64,000 nucleotides of DNA, taken from NCBI GenBank assembly GCA_011523515.1, contig WTGO01000074.1:1-64000 (forward strand), read 5' to 3'. This DNA comes from Chloroflexota bacterium. Lineage in GTDB: Bacteria; Chloroflexota; Anaerolineae; Aggregatilineales; Phototrophicaceae. The notes under the pieces were generated by a model. The model was not told the origin of the DNA and searched no databases. It worked only from the letters and a program-made list of their open reading frames with translations. Numbering within the stretch: position 1 is the first letter of the stretch; each line of letters opens with the position of its first letter. Both the position numbers and the translations under genes were made by a program. Below are positions 8,780 to 19,187 of this stretch, piece by piece.

Positions 8780-9607
8780 TTAGCCGCCTCTGGCAGCTCG
8801 TTTGGCTTTGCGTTCGAGCGCCTTGCGGCGGCGTTCTTCGCGCTTGGCCTCGTCCTCGGACCAGGGCGTGGCGCCTTCAACCGGGGCAGTCGCCGCCGGA
8901 GAAGCGGCAGCCTCAGCTTCAGCCACAGGCGCTGCGGGAGTGGCCTGCTGCGCCGCTGGTCGTGCTGCGCTGGACCGTGCGCTCGCACTGCCGCGGCGCG
9001 CTTCTTTAGCCGCGTCTTTATGCTCCCAGGTACCGCGAACCAGCATTTCATCATAGGCGCGCGTCGGAGCAATGGCGCGCCAATACGAATTCGGCTTGGA
9101 CAGCTTTTCCTTGTCATGGATATGATGTGAGGTGCGGTCATAGCTCGCCAGTTCGTAGTCGTGATCCATCTTGATGGCGTCAAAGGGGCAATACTCGGCA
9201 CAATAGCCGCAATTCATGCAGATATCAATGTCGATGAAGAAGCCTTCGGGCTCGGGCACCGGCCGTCCCGTATCCGGGTCGTTTCCACGCACAATCCAGA
9301 TGCATTGGGGCGGGCAGACTTTTGCGCAAATGCCGCAGCTGGTGCACCAATCCTTGCCGGCGCGCGTGGGATGGTCGTCATCTTCCACGATCAGAAATGG
9401 CACAAAGCGGAAGCGCTCGGGCACAGCCACCTTCTCGTCCGGATACTGCACCGTGATCACGCCCTTGGTCTGCGTGCCCTGGCGGATGCCGAAGTTGTCG
9501 GTCGAATGATGGTATTTGCGAAAGCCGTAGCGCACATCATCGATATACGACTCAATAAAGTGCCGCAGCGTCAATCGCAGACCTTTCGCCAATCCCGTTC
9601 CGTACAT
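8780..9607 (-). CDS. nuoI: NADH-quinone oxidoreductase subunit I with C-terminal extension
   Basis: The complex I peripheral-arm subunit that carries two [4Fe-4S] clusters between the NADH side and quinone. The two cluster motifs are CTSCGICAKVCPP and CMNCGYCAEYCPF, each a CxxCxxCxxxCP set. The ferredoxin-like core ends near residue 190. The remaining 80 or so residues are Ala/Pro-rich and end in a basic helix that begins TPWSEDEAKRE. That tail matches the C-terminus of NuoB encoded two genes upstream. It is the last gene of the iscX-nuoB-nuoCD-nuoI set, 55 bp after nuoCD. At 275 residues it is longer than the usual 160-200. Confidence 0.95.
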   Translation of the reverse strand: MYGTGLAKGLRLTLRHFIESYIDDVRYGFRKYHHSTDNFGIRQGTQTKGVITVQYPDEKVAVPERFRFVPFLIVEDDDHPTRAGKDWCTSCGICAKVCPPQCIWIVRGNDPDTGRPVPEPEGFFIDIDICMNCGYCAEYCPFDAIKMDHDYELASYDRTSHHIHDKEKLSKPNSYWRAIAPTRAYDEMLVRGTWEHKDAAKEARRGSASARSSAARPAAQQATPAAPVAEAEAAASPAATAPVEGATPWSEDEAKREERRRKALERKAKRAARGG

Positions 9608-9662
9608 GCCATCTCCTCATTAGCCAGGCGACCCAGTGGCGCTAAAGCCGCCAGCTGATCCG

Positions 9663-11540
<1,878 letters not shown>

Positions 11541-11546
11541 GAACGC

Positions 11547-12431
11547 TTATTCTCCCTCTGCTTGTGCCGCGCTGCGGGTCGCGCGCAGCGCCTTGCGGGC
11601 CAGGGCGCGCAAACGCCGTTTCTCGCGGATGTCCTCAGCTTCGGCCCAGGGCGTGCCGCCGGTGGGCAATACCACGCTCAAGGCGTCTTCGTCAACCGGT
11701 CCGGCTTCCGCCGTCGCCGCTTGCGCTGTCTCGACTCTTGCGGCCACCAACTGAGTAAGGGCCGGCAGCTCGCGCTGGCCCAACAAATCCATCTCACTCG
11801 CGGCGGACTCCGCCTGTCGCCGGATCATGTCCATCTGGCGCGGATCGATAATGTCAGGCCCCAACACCGGCACCGGCGTCGGCTCGGCCGGCCCCACACC
11901 GTACCAAGGCACATCGTCGCCATTGGCGATGCTCTGGCCGTCGATCTTGCGCTGCAAGGCGATCATGCCGTAGAGCAAGGCCTGCGGCGTGGGCGGGCAG
12001 CCCGGCACGTATACATCAACGGGCAAATACTTGTCCATGCCCGACACAACGTTATAGCCTTCTTTAAAGGGTCCGCCGCCGCTGGCGCAAGCGCCCATCG
12101 CCAGCACATATTTCGGCTCCGGCATCTGATTGTAGAGGCGAACGATGGGCACGACCATTTTTTTGGTCACCGTGCCCGATACGATCATCAGATCGGCCTG
12201 ACGCGGCGTCGCCCGCATCACTTCAAAGCCGAAGCGCGAGAAATCGAAACGAGAAGACGCGGTGGCGATCATCTCAATGGCGCAGCAAGCCAGGCCGAAG
12301 AGCATCGGCCACATTGAGTTGCGCCGGCCCCAATTGTACAGCTGGCTCAGGCTGGTAATAGCGATGTTATTTTCAAGCTCTGCAGGTACGGGAAACTCGG
12401 TTGCATTCAACTCTTGTAAGTTTAAATCCAT
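11547..12431 (-). CDS. nuoB: NADH-quinone oxidoreductase subunit B with C-terminal extension
   Basis: The complex I subunit that carries the terminal cluster N2 next to quinone. The adjacent cysteine pair is in GLACCAIEM, with further Cys in [10 protein letters not shown] and VPGCPPTPQ, completing the N2 ligand set. The core ends near residue 180, the normal family length. The remaining 110 residues are Ala/Glu/Val-rich and end in a basic helix starting at about residue 259 ([14 protein letters not shown]). The NuoI tail has the same pattern. The ATG directly follows the iscX stop codon (TAG-ATG). Confidence 0.95.
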   Translation of the reverse strand: MDLNLQELNATEFPVPAELENNIAITSLSQLYNWGRRNSMWPMLFGLACCAIEMIATASSRFDFSRFGFEVMRATPRQADLMIVSGTVTKKMVVPIVRLYNQMPEPKYVLAMGACASGGGPFKEGYNVVSGMDKYLPVDVYVPGCPPTPQALLYGMIALQRKIDGQSIANGDDVPWYGVGPAEPTPVPVLGPDIIDPRQMDMIRRQAESAASEMDLLGQRELPALTQLVAARVETAQAATAEAGPVDEDALSVVLPTGGTPWAEAEDIREKRRLRALARKALRATRSAAQAEGE

Positions 12432-12644
12432 CTAGACACCGATCTCCTCATACCAGTCGCGAAGTATGGCCTTCAGTATAGCATCGTTAGCCCAGGCTGG
12501 ATCGTCCGCGAAGCCCGCAAGGCTGACGATCTTGCGATTCAATTCCTCCAAGCCGAGCGAGTCCAGATCGGTGTCGGGGTAAGTCTCCATGAGAGCCAAG
12601 ACGATCTCGTAGGTCGAATCCCAATACAATTCCGATACAGTCAC
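12432..12644 (-). CDS. iscX: IscX-like iron-sulfur assembly adaptor
   Basis: A 70-residue acidic protein that matches the IscX/YfhJ family along its length. Landmarks are YWDSTYEIVLALMETYPD near the N-terminus, ADDPAWANDAIL in the middle and LRDWYEE at the end. In Escherichia coli IscX binds IscS and modulates cluster assembly. Here it is not with isc genes but is the first gene of the nuo cluster, directly abutting nuoB. A dedicated role in supplying clusters to complex I is inference. The start is GTG at 12644. The leader of about 88 nt begins at a near-consensus promoter. Confidence 0.85.
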   Translation of the reverse strand: MTVSELYWDSTYEIVLALMETYPDTDLDSLGLEELNRKIVSLAGFADDPAWANDAILKAILRDWYEEIGV

Positions 12645-12738
12645 GACCTTGGTTCACCATCGCTAGCGGAAGCAAAGCCACTATTTTCGCGTTCACGATC
12701 AACGGCAGAGCTCAAAGCCAACGCTCTACATCGCAGTT

Positions 12739-12767
12739 AGTATAGAGAGCGAGGCATAGATTGTCAA
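12739..12767 (-). promoter_or_regulatory. Sigma-70 promoter of the iscX-nuo operon
   Basis: On the minus strand, TTGACA (12762-12767) and TATACT (12739-12744) are separated by exactly 17 bp. This is close to consensus. Transcription would begin near 12732, about 88 nt before iscX. Confidence 0.8.
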
Positions 12768-12786
12768 GAATTTCACAAACAGGTCC

Positions 12787-13728
12787 TTAGTCGGCCTTTA
12801 GCACGACAGCGCCACATTGGTCCACACATGTTGCCTGAGAAATACCGGATATGTTAGCAGCCTGATACACAGCTTGCATGGCGCGGGCAGTAGCTTCCGC
12901 AACTTGGGCGCTATCGCAAATGGCGCATAAGGTGGGGCCGGCCCCGCCGATGAATACCGCAGCCGCGCCGGCTTGTCTGGCGGCAGCGCGCGCTTCTTTG
13001 TGCATCGGCATCAGGCAGGCGCGCGCCGGCTCAACCACGCGGTCACTTTCCATCGCCGCGCCCAAGGCCGCCAGGTCCCGGCGATGCAAGGCGTCCACGA
13101 GCTTGGCGACGGCGCCGGTCTGGTGGATCATCGTCTGCAGCGTGACGTGCCTGGGCAAGATCTTGCGCGCGCTGTCGGTTGGCACGGGTACATCCGGCGT
13201 AAGCAGGGCCAGATGAAACTCATCGGGTATGGGCAGCGGCTGGATGGCCTCGACCGTCGTACCCGCGACCAGGATGATGCCGCCAAGCAAACAAGGCGCG
13301 ACATTATCGGCATGGTAGCCGCTGACAAGCGCCTCGCCTTCCAGGCAGAATGGCAGTAGCTGTCTCCGTGTAAAGGGCTCGCCCAGCAGTTTGTTAAGCG
13401 CCACAACTGAAACGACGGCGCTGGCGGCGCTGCTGCCCAATCCGCTCGAAAGCGGCAGGCCCTTAAACAACTGAATCGTTAACCCGCGTGACTCGCCCAC
13501 GTGCTCCAGAAGCGCTCGGGCGGACACCGCCGCAATGTTTAGAGCGGGGTCTCGCGGCAATTTACCGCCATCGCCGCGAATATCGCTAAATACGATTTCC
13601 GGCGCGCCCCGAAATTCGACGATGGCGCGGTCGCCCATGCCTTGCAGGGCCAAGCCCATGATGTCAAAGCCGACGCCCAAGTTGGCGACTGTAGCCGGCG
13701 CGAAGGCTTCGGCTCTGGAAAATGCCAT
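12787..13728 (-). CDS. thrB: Homoserine kinase
   Basis: A 313-residue GHMP-family kinase that makes O-phosphohomoserine from homoserine and ATP. The GHMP ATP loop is GLPLSSGLGSSAAS (about residues 90-103). The N-terminal PATVANLGVGFD and the C-terminal FIGGAGPT glycine loop are also typical. It is divergent from threonine synthase (thrC) with only 48 bp between start codons, so its promoter must be short or overlap thrC. The product also serves methionine synthesis in organisms whose cystathionine gamma-synthase accepts O-phosphohomoserine, and such an enzyme is encoded just beyond thrC. Confidence 0.95.
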   Translation of the reverse strand: MAFSRAEAFAPATVANLGVGFDIMGLALQGMGDRAIVEFRGAPEIVFSDIRGDGGKLPRDPALNIAAVSARALLEHVGESRGLTIQLFKGLPLSSGLGSSAASAVVSVVALNKLLGEPFTRRQLLPFCLEGEALVSGYHADNVAPCLLGGIILVAGTTVEAIQPLPIPDEFHLALLTPDVPVPTDSARKILPRHVTLQTMIHQTGAVAKLVDALHRRDLAALGAAMESDRVVEPARACLMPMHKEARAAARQAGAAAVFIGGAGPTLCAICDSAQVAEATARAMQAVYQAANISGISQATCVDQCGAVVLKAD

Positions 13729-13776
13729 GGAGGGTCGCTATCCTTGCGGTGTTTACCGCCAAGCGAGGCTGAGCAA

Positions 13777-15054
13777 ATGCCAAGCATACTACAATGTATA
13801 GAATGCGCTCAACAATACCCAATCAATCGCGTCATCTATACATGCGAGGCATGCGGCGGTCTCCTGGATGTCAAGCACGATTTCAGGTCCCCGGCCGCGC
13901 CGATCACGCGCGAGCTCTTCGACGGGCGCCTGGGTACATTCGCGGCGCCTTATGGCAGCGGTGTCTGGCGCTTCAAAGAGTTGGTCTACCCCGACGTAGA
14001 CGATTCCAAGATCGTGAGCCGGATGGAGGGCAATACCAACCTCTATGAGATGCCGCGTATAGCCGCATTCGCCGGCGTCGACTGCCTATTCCTTAAGCAT
14101 GAAGGCGAAAACCCAACCGGATCCTTCAAAGATCGCGGGATGACGACCGGCGTAACGCAAGCCAAGGTTCTCGACATGCAGAGAGTCGCCTGCGCCTCTA
14201 CAGGCAACACTTCGGCATCCATGGCCTCATATGCGGCCTACGCCGACATGCAAGGCATCGTCTTTTTGCAGAATCAGCAAATTGCCATGGGCAAGCTGGC
14301 GCAGGGGATCGCCTACGGCGCCACCTGCATTCAGATCAATGCCGACTTTGATCGCAATATGGAGTTGGTCCGGCAAGTGTCAGATCGCCTGGGCATCTAT
14401 GTTTTGAACTCGATCAACCCCTTTCGCCTCGAGGGGCAGAAGTCGATTATGTTCGAAGCGCTGCAGCAATTGCGCTGGCAGGCTCCGGACTGGATCGTGG
14501 TACCCGGCGGCAATTTAGGCAACAGCTCCGCCTTTGGCAAGGGCTTGCTGGAGATGTTCGAGGTCGGCTTGATCGACCGTTTGCCACGACTGGCGATTAT
14601 CCAGGCGGATGGCGCCAATCCGCTCTATCGGCATTTTCGCGCCGGCTTCAAGCGCTTCGAACCGGTCAATGCACAGACCATTGCTACCGCCATCAAGATC
14701 GGAAATCCGGTCAACCTGCAGAAAGCCATCCGCACGCTGGAGTGGACCAGTGGCGTAGTCGAGGAAGTCAGTGACGAAGAAATCATGAATGCCAAAGCAG
14801 TCATCGACGGCGCCGGCATCGGCTGCGAGCCGGCTTCGGCCTGTTCAGTGGCGGGCGCCAGGAAGCTGGTTGAAAAAGGCGCGATCAAGCCGGGTGATTC
14901 TGTGCTGGGTGTGCTCACCGGCAACGTGCTAAAAGATCCGGAAGCCACCATCGGCTATCACGCTGATCAGCTTGCCGGCATCGCGCCAAGCTACCGCAAT
15001 CGCGTCCTGCAAGCTGACGACAATCTTGACGAAATCATCCGCTTGCTGGAGTGA
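13777..15054 (+). CDS. thrC: Threonine synthase
   Basis: A 425-residue PLP enzyme that converts O-phosphohomoserine to threonine. The N-terminus has a zinc-ribbon-like pair of Cys motifs (CIEC and CEAC) typical of the class with an N-terminal rubredoxin-like knob. The PLP lysine is in NPTGSFKDRG. The ATG at 13777 is chosen because it follows GAGG at good spacing and precedes the Cys motif. A longer frame back to 13642 would run antisense into thrB. It ends 6 bp before the convergent cystathionine gamma-synthase gene. Confidence 0.95.
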   Translation: MPSILQCIECAQQYPINRVIYTCEACGGLLDVKHDFRSPAAPITRELFDGRLGTFAAPYGSGVWRFKELVYPDVDDSKIVSRMEGNTNLYEMPRIAAFAGVDCLFLKHEGENPTGSFKDRGMTTGVTQAKVLDMQRVACASTGNTSASMASYAAYADMQGIVFLQNQQIAMGKLAQGIAYGATCIQINADFDRNMELVRQVSDRLGIYVLNSINPFRLEGQKSIMFEALQQLRWQAPDWIVVPGGNLGNSSAFGKGLLEMFEVGLIDRLPRLAIIQADGANPLYRHFRAGFKRFEPVNAQTIATAIKIGNPVNLQKAIRTLEWTSGVVEEVSDEEIMNAKAVIDGAGIGCEPASACSVAGARKLVEKGAIKPGDSVLGVLTGNVLKDPEATIGYHADQLAGIAPSYRNRVLQADDNLDEIIRLLE

Positions 15055-15060
15055 AATCGA

Positions 15061-16311
15061 TCAGCTTGCTTGTCGGGCGGATACAGCTGCCGGCACCTCA
15101 TATAGCGAGGCCTCTAGATCAGCGATGATGTCCTCGGCATCTTCAATGCCCAGCGCAAAGCGTACCAGATTGTCTTTGATTCCTATGGCTTGCCGCTCCT
15201 CGCTGCTCAGATCGTAATAGCTGAAGTAGGCCGGCTGCTCGATCAGACTTTCCGTACCGCCCAGACTGGGCGCAATATAGGGAATGCGCAAGCGATCGAT
15301 GAAGTCGCTGGTCGCCTTGATGTCGCCGGCGATCTCAAAGCTGACGACGCCGCCGAAGCCGCCCATCTGCGCCGCCGCGATTTCATGATCGGGATGCGAC
15401 GCCAGCCCCGGATAATAGACGCGGTCTATCTTGCTATGGCGCTCGAGGTAGCGCGCTACCGCAAGGCCGGATTCGTTCTGGTGGCGCACCCGCACCGCCA
15501 TGGTCTTCAGCCCGCGCTCCAGCAGGTAGGCCTGGTGCGGATCGACCACGTTGCCCAGGATGCCGCGCGCATCCTTTAGCGCCTTGATCCGGCCTTTGTC
15601 GCCGGCGATCACACCGGCAAGCACATCGTTGTGGCCGCCGATATACTTGGTCGCGCTGTGCATCGCGAAATCAACGCCGTATTCCAGCGGGCGCAGATTG
15701 ACCGGGGTGGCGAATGTCGTATCCAGCAGCGTCATCGCCCGGTACTGCCTGCCCAGCTCAACCAGCCGCCGCAAGTCGGCCACGCGCAGGTAGGGGTTGG
15801 TTGGCGTTTCGGTGAAGATGAAGCGCGTCTTCCGCGGTCTGATGGCCGCTTCCAGGGCATCGTAGTCCGCGATTGGCACGATGCTGGTTTCGATGCCGAA
15901 TTTCTCCAACGTCGTCTGGCAGAACTGGCGCGTGCGGCGGTAGCAGTCGTCGGTCATTACGATGTGTGTGCCGGGGCGGAGCACGGTCAGGAAAAGCGAA
16001 GTAACCGCGGACATGCCCGAGGGGTAAACTACGGCGTCCTCGGCCCCTTCAAGTTTGGCGATGCGGTTTTCCAGTGACCAAGTGGAGGGATTGCCGTAAC
16101 GGCCGTATTCTTCGCGGTTCAACTCCCCGCCATAGACTTTTTTGTCCAGGAATTCGATCACCTCGGCGGTATTGTTAAAGGTATAGGTGGCCGATTGCAC
16201 AATTGGCGTGGTCACCGAGTGAAAACCCTTGTCGCGCGCGGCGCCACCGTGCACTGATGCCGTGCTGGCGCCGGCAGAACGTGGATTCGCCTGATTATCC
16301 GTCGATTTCAT
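15061..16311 (-). CDS. metB: Cystathionine gamma-synthase (trans-sulfuration PLP enzyme)
   Basis: A 416-residue Cys/Met metabolism PLP enzyme that probably condenses an activated homoserine with cysteine to give cystathionine. The PLP lysine is in HSATKYIGGHND, and the aldimine loop YGRYGNPS is present. The sequence resembles plant cystathionine gamma-synthase more than the enterobacterial type, notably TDDCYRRTRQF, SASHP-type PGLASHPDH and PYIAPSLGG. Plant enzymes use O-phosphohomoserine, and thrB lies nearby, so the same substrate is plausible here. Methionine gamma-lyase or O-acylhomoserine activity cannot be excluded. The start at 16311 is used because an upstream extension to 16386 would run through the terminator. 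Expression is under a SAM-I riboswitch, which supports a methionine-synthesis role. Confidence 0.87.
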   Translation of the reverse strand: MKSTDNQANPRSAGASTASVHGGAARDKGFHSVTTPIVQSATYTFNNTAEVIEFLDKKVYGGELNREEYGRYGNPSTWSLENRIAKLEGAEDAVVYPSGMSAVTSLFLTVLRPGTHIVMTDDCYRRTRQFCQTTLEKFGIETSIVPIADYDALEAAIRPRKTRFIFTETPTNPYLRVADLRRLVELGRQYRAMTLLDTTFATPVNLRPLEYGVDFAMHSATKYIGGHNDVLAGVIAGDKGRIKALKDARGILGNVVDPHQAYLLERGLKTMAVRVRHQNESGLAVARYLERHSKIDRVYYPGLASHPDHEIAAAQMGGFGGVVSFEIAGDIKATSDFIDRLRIPYIAPSLGGTESLIEQPAYFSYYDLSSEERQAIGIKDNLVRFALGIEDAEDIIADLEASLYEVPAAVSARQAS

Positions 16312-16331
16312 GTCCGATACCTTCCCAATAG

Positions 16332-16370
16332 AAAAAGCCCAAACGGCTGTGACTACGCCAGTTTGGGCTT
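16332..16370 (-). terminator. SAM-riboswitch terminator
   Basis: A perfect 10-bp inverted repeat (16335-16344 and 16361-16370) is followed by T residues on the minus strand. It lies between the SAM-I aptamer and the metB start, the expected expression platform for an OFF switch. Confidence 0.85.
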
Positions 16371-16459
16371 CCGCGACTTTCAACAAATAGTGACTGCGGC
16401 ACAGTCTACGGAATGACCTGTCGCCCCCGGCCCATCATGAAGCGATTCAGGTGTTTACC

Positions 16460-16563
16460 CTCATCTTCCAGAAACATCTGCCGAAATTAGCACCTTCCCA
16501 TTGCCATCTGGGGGTTGCTGTGGCTTCGCCGAGTCGGTCTCTCCACCACCTCTGGATAAGCGC
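16460..16563 (-). promoter_or_regulatory. SAM-I (S-box) riboswitch aptamer
   Basis: Read on the minus strand from 16563, the sequence matches the S-box core in order: CTTATCCAGAG, then GGTGGAGAGACC, GAAGCCACAGCAACC, and GGAAGGTGCTAATT, closed by a 3' strand TCTGGAAGATGAG that pairs back with the first segment as P1. SAM binding in known members favours the terminator stem. This places the cystathionine gamma-synthase gene under SAM control. Confidence 0.92.
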
Positions 16564-16594
16564 AAACTTAATCTTTGATTGTTAATCGATTTGG

Positions 16595-16623
16595 ACTATA
16601 GCACAGCCGCGAACGAAGCGCAA
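16595..16623 (-). promoter_or_regulatory. Promoter for the SAM-riboswitch transcript
   Basis: Minus strand TTGCGC (16618-16623) and TATAGT (16595-16600), 17 bp apart. Transcription would begin near 16588, about 25 nt before the aptamer. Confidence 0.65.
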
Positions 16624-16715
16624 ATACCGCGACTAACTTACCCGCCTGGATGGAATTGTGATATGCTTGATTGTTATCAGGTGACTTTTCATCACGGAAT
16701 GTGGACTGATCCAAC

Positions 16716-18041
16716 ATGAAGCAACCGACTGTAATTGAGACGGCTTTCCGAGTTCGGGGCGGCCAGGCGCTGCACGGCGAAATTGAGGTCCAGCGCGCCA
16801 AAAACGCTATATTGGCGATGCTGGCAGCGTCCATTGTCGTTGACGAGGGCGAGACCGTGCTACACAATGTGCCGAACATAGAAGATGTTGAGCGCGCGCT
16901 TGAACTCTTACGCGCGATCGGCGCCCAAGTCCATCATGACAAGCTGACCAAAACGGTGCGCATTGACGCGTCCGGAGTGAACAGCGGCGTATTGCCGGAA
17001 GAGATCGCCGGGCGTTTCCGCGGCTCGGTTCTATTCCTGGCGCCACTTCAGATCCGCCTCGGCTATGTCGAATTGCCGGGCAGCGGCGGCTGCGATATCG
17101 GTACGCGCAAGATCGATTTTCATCATCGCGGCTTCGCCCGTCTTGGGGCGAATGTGCAGTATTTTGAGGATGGCCGCACCCTCATTGATCTTGAAAACGG
17201 ACGCTTCCGCGGCGCCATGCTCTATCTCGATTTGCCCAGCCACACCGGCACAGAAAATTTGATGCTGGCGGCTTCGCTGGCGGATGGGCAGACCATTCTA
17301 GAGAACGCCTCGGTAGAACCCGAAGTTGTTGACTTCGGCAATTTCCTCAACAAGATGGGCGCTGACATTCAGGGCCTCGGCGCCAATACCCTATTCATCA
17401 ACGGTGTAGGCAAGCTGAACGCCGTGGAGTATACGCCGATGCCCGATCGATTGGTTGCCGGCACCATGATGATGGCCTGCGCGATCGCCGGCGGAGACAT
17501 TACCATTCGCAACGTCGATCCATCGCATCTGCGCATCGTCAGCGCCAAGCTGGAGCAAATGGGCGTCGAGGTCACATCAGACAAGTACTCTATTCGCGTG
17601 CGTCATAGCCGGCGCCGGCGTTTGAATCCGATCAATATCCAGACTCACCCCTACCCCGGCTTTCCTACGGATTTGCAGCCTTGTATGGCGGCGCTATCCT
17701 CGCTAGCGGATGGTACGAGCTACATTCGCGAGCGCATATTCGACAACCGCTATGATTACGTTGAGGCCCTTCTGCAGATGGGCGCTGACATTCTAATCAG
17801 TCAGAGCGATGTGTGCATCATCAAAGGCGTCGAGCGCATCAAGCCTGCTCACATCAGCGCCGACAATATACGCTCGGGCGCGACGGTGCTGCTGGCGGCG
17901 CTGGCGGCCGACGGTGAAAGTATTATCGACAACGTATATCAGATTGATCGTGGCTATGAAGTGATTGACGACCTGTTGAGCGCGCTAGGCGCCGATGTCA
18001 CGCGTTTCGAAACCCATATGACGCCGCAGCCCGCCTGGTAA
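16716..18041 (+). CDS. murA: UDP-N-acetylglucosamine 1-carboxyvinyltransferase
   Basis: A 441-residue EPT-fold enzyme that transfers enolpyruvate from PEP to UDP-GlcNAc, the first committed step of peptidoglycan synthesis. Visible catalytic elements are Lys29 (QRAKNA, matching the UDP-GlcNAc lysine), Cys126 in GGCDIGTR (the fosfomycin-target cysteine) and Arg131. Sequence between the motifs is divergent from enterobacterial MurA (for example RKIDFHHRGF in place of RPVDLH), so it may be a MurA paralogue. It diverges from metB and converges with leuB with a 22-bp gap. Confidence 0.88.
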   Translation: MKQPTVIETAFRVRGGQALHGEIEVQRAKNAILAMLAASIVVDEGETVLHNVPNIEDVERALELLRAIGAQVHHDKLTKTVRIDASGVNSGVLPEEIAGRFRGSVLFLAPLQIRLGYVELPGSGGCDIGTRKIDFHHRGFARLGANVQYFEDGRTLIDLENGRFRGAMLYLDLPSHTGTENLMLAASLADGQTILENASVEPEVVDFGNFLNKMGADIQGLGANTLFINGVGKLNAVEYTPMPDRLVAGTMMMACAIAGGDITIRNVDPSHLRIVSAKLEQMGVEVTSDKYSIRVRHSRRRRLNPINIQTHPYPGFPTDLQPCMAALSSLADGTSYIRERIFDNRYDYVEALLQMGADILISQSDVCIIKGVERIKPAHISADNIRSGATVLLAALAADGESIIDNVYQIDRGYEVIDDLLSALGADVTRFETHMTPQPAW

Positions 18042-18063
18042 ACGCCGACATCTCCGCGACAAA

Positions 18064-19125
18064 CTATAAGTTCTGAATCACCGTAACCGCAAACTCGTCC
18101 GTTGATACGCTCGCCTGACCGGAGCTGACGATATCGGCCGTGCGCAAGCCCGCGTCCAGGGTCGCGTCAATCGCGGCTTCTATCGCGCTGGCCTCGCCCT
18201 CCAATTGTAGACTGTAACGCAGCAGCATGGCAGCGCTGAGAAACATGCCGATGGGGTTGGCTTTGCCTTGGCCGGCGATATCCGGCGCTGAGCCATGGAC
18301 CGGCTCATACAGCCCGAACTTATCGGCGCGCAGTGAAGCCGATGGCAGCATACCCAAGCTGCCAGCCAAAACTGAGGCTTCGTCGCTGAGAATGTCGCCG
18401 AACATATTGCCGGCAACGATCACATCGAAGCTGCTTGGCCGCGTCAGCAGGTGCATGGTCGCGGCATCTACCAACAAGTGCTCCAGCTCGACATCTTCAT
18501 ATTCGTCGTGCACATCAACTACCGTACGCCGCCACAAGCGCATGGTGGCCAGCACATTGGCTTTATCCACCGAGCACAATTTCTTGCGGCGCCCTTGGGC
18601 AGCGCGGAAGGCGACATTGGCGACTTGCTCGACTTCGGAGCGACTGTACGCCATTGTATCGTAGGAGGAGTCGCCGTCGCCCTGCTCTTGTCTCTCGCCA
18701 AAATAGATGCCGCTGACCAACTCGCGCACGAACAGAATATCGACATCTTGCAGCAATTCGGCGCGCAGCGGCGCATGCTCGAGCAAAGCCGGATAGGTTT
18801 TCACAGGTCGCAGATTGGCAAACAAGCCGAAATGCTGCCGCAGCCCGAGCAAGCCGCGCTCCGGCTGAACAGTCGCTGTCGGGTCGGACCATTTTGGCCC
18901 GCCGACCGCGCCCAACAGTATGGCATCGGCCGCTTCGCAAATTGCTACTGTCTCAGCCGGCAGCGGATCGCCCGTCTCGTCTATGGCGATGCCGCCGATC
19001 AGGCCCTCGACAAAGGTGAATTCGTGGCCGTAATTCTCAGCAATGGCCGACAGAAGCTCAACCGACTTCGCTACGACTTCGGGCCCGATGCCATCGCCGG
19101 GCAATACTGCGATCGTCGCTTTCAT
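18064..19125 (-). CDS. leuB: 3-isopropylmalate dehydrogenase
   Basis: A 353-residue NAD-dependent beta-decarboxylating dehydrogenase that oxidises 3-isopropylmalate in leucine synthesis. Motifs include LPGDGIGPEV at the N-terminus, the substrate-binding ELLQDVDILFVREL region and GNMFGDILSDE for metal and NAD binding. The start at 19125 follows GGAGAG at 7-nt spacing; an 11-codon longer frame lacks support. It is the last gene of the nine-gene branched-chain operon, 62 bp after cimA, and may also act on methylmalate made by CimA. Confidence 0.95.
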   Translation of the reverse strand: MKATIAVLPGDGIGPEVVAKSVELLSAIAENYGHEFTFVEGLIGGIAIDETGDPLPAETVAICEAADAILLGAVGGPKWSDPTATVQPERGLLGLRQHFGLFANLRPVKTYPALLEHAPLRAELLQDVDILFVRELVSGIYFGERQEQGDGDSSYDTMAYSRSEVEQVANVAFRAAQGRRKKLCSVDKANVLATMRLWRRTVVDVHDEYEDVELEHLLVDAATMHLLTRPSSFDVIVAGNMFGDILSDEASVLAGSLGMLPSASLRADKFGLYEPVHGSAPDIAGQGKANPIGMFLSAAMLLRYSLQLEGEASAIEAAIDATLDAGLRTADIVSSGQASVSTDEFAVTVIQNL

Positions 19126-19187
19126 ATTTGACTCTCTCCATGTAAGCAGCGTCAACAAGCCTGACAGAATTCACAGATTTCTAAAGG

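Noticed and set aside
13642-13776. N-terminal extension of threonine synthase
   Set aside because: It would run antisense into thrB; the ATG at 13777 has a ribosome site and precedes the conserved Cys motif.
16312-16386. Longer start for cystathionine gamma-synthase
   Set aside because: The extra 25 codons translate the riboswitch terminator.
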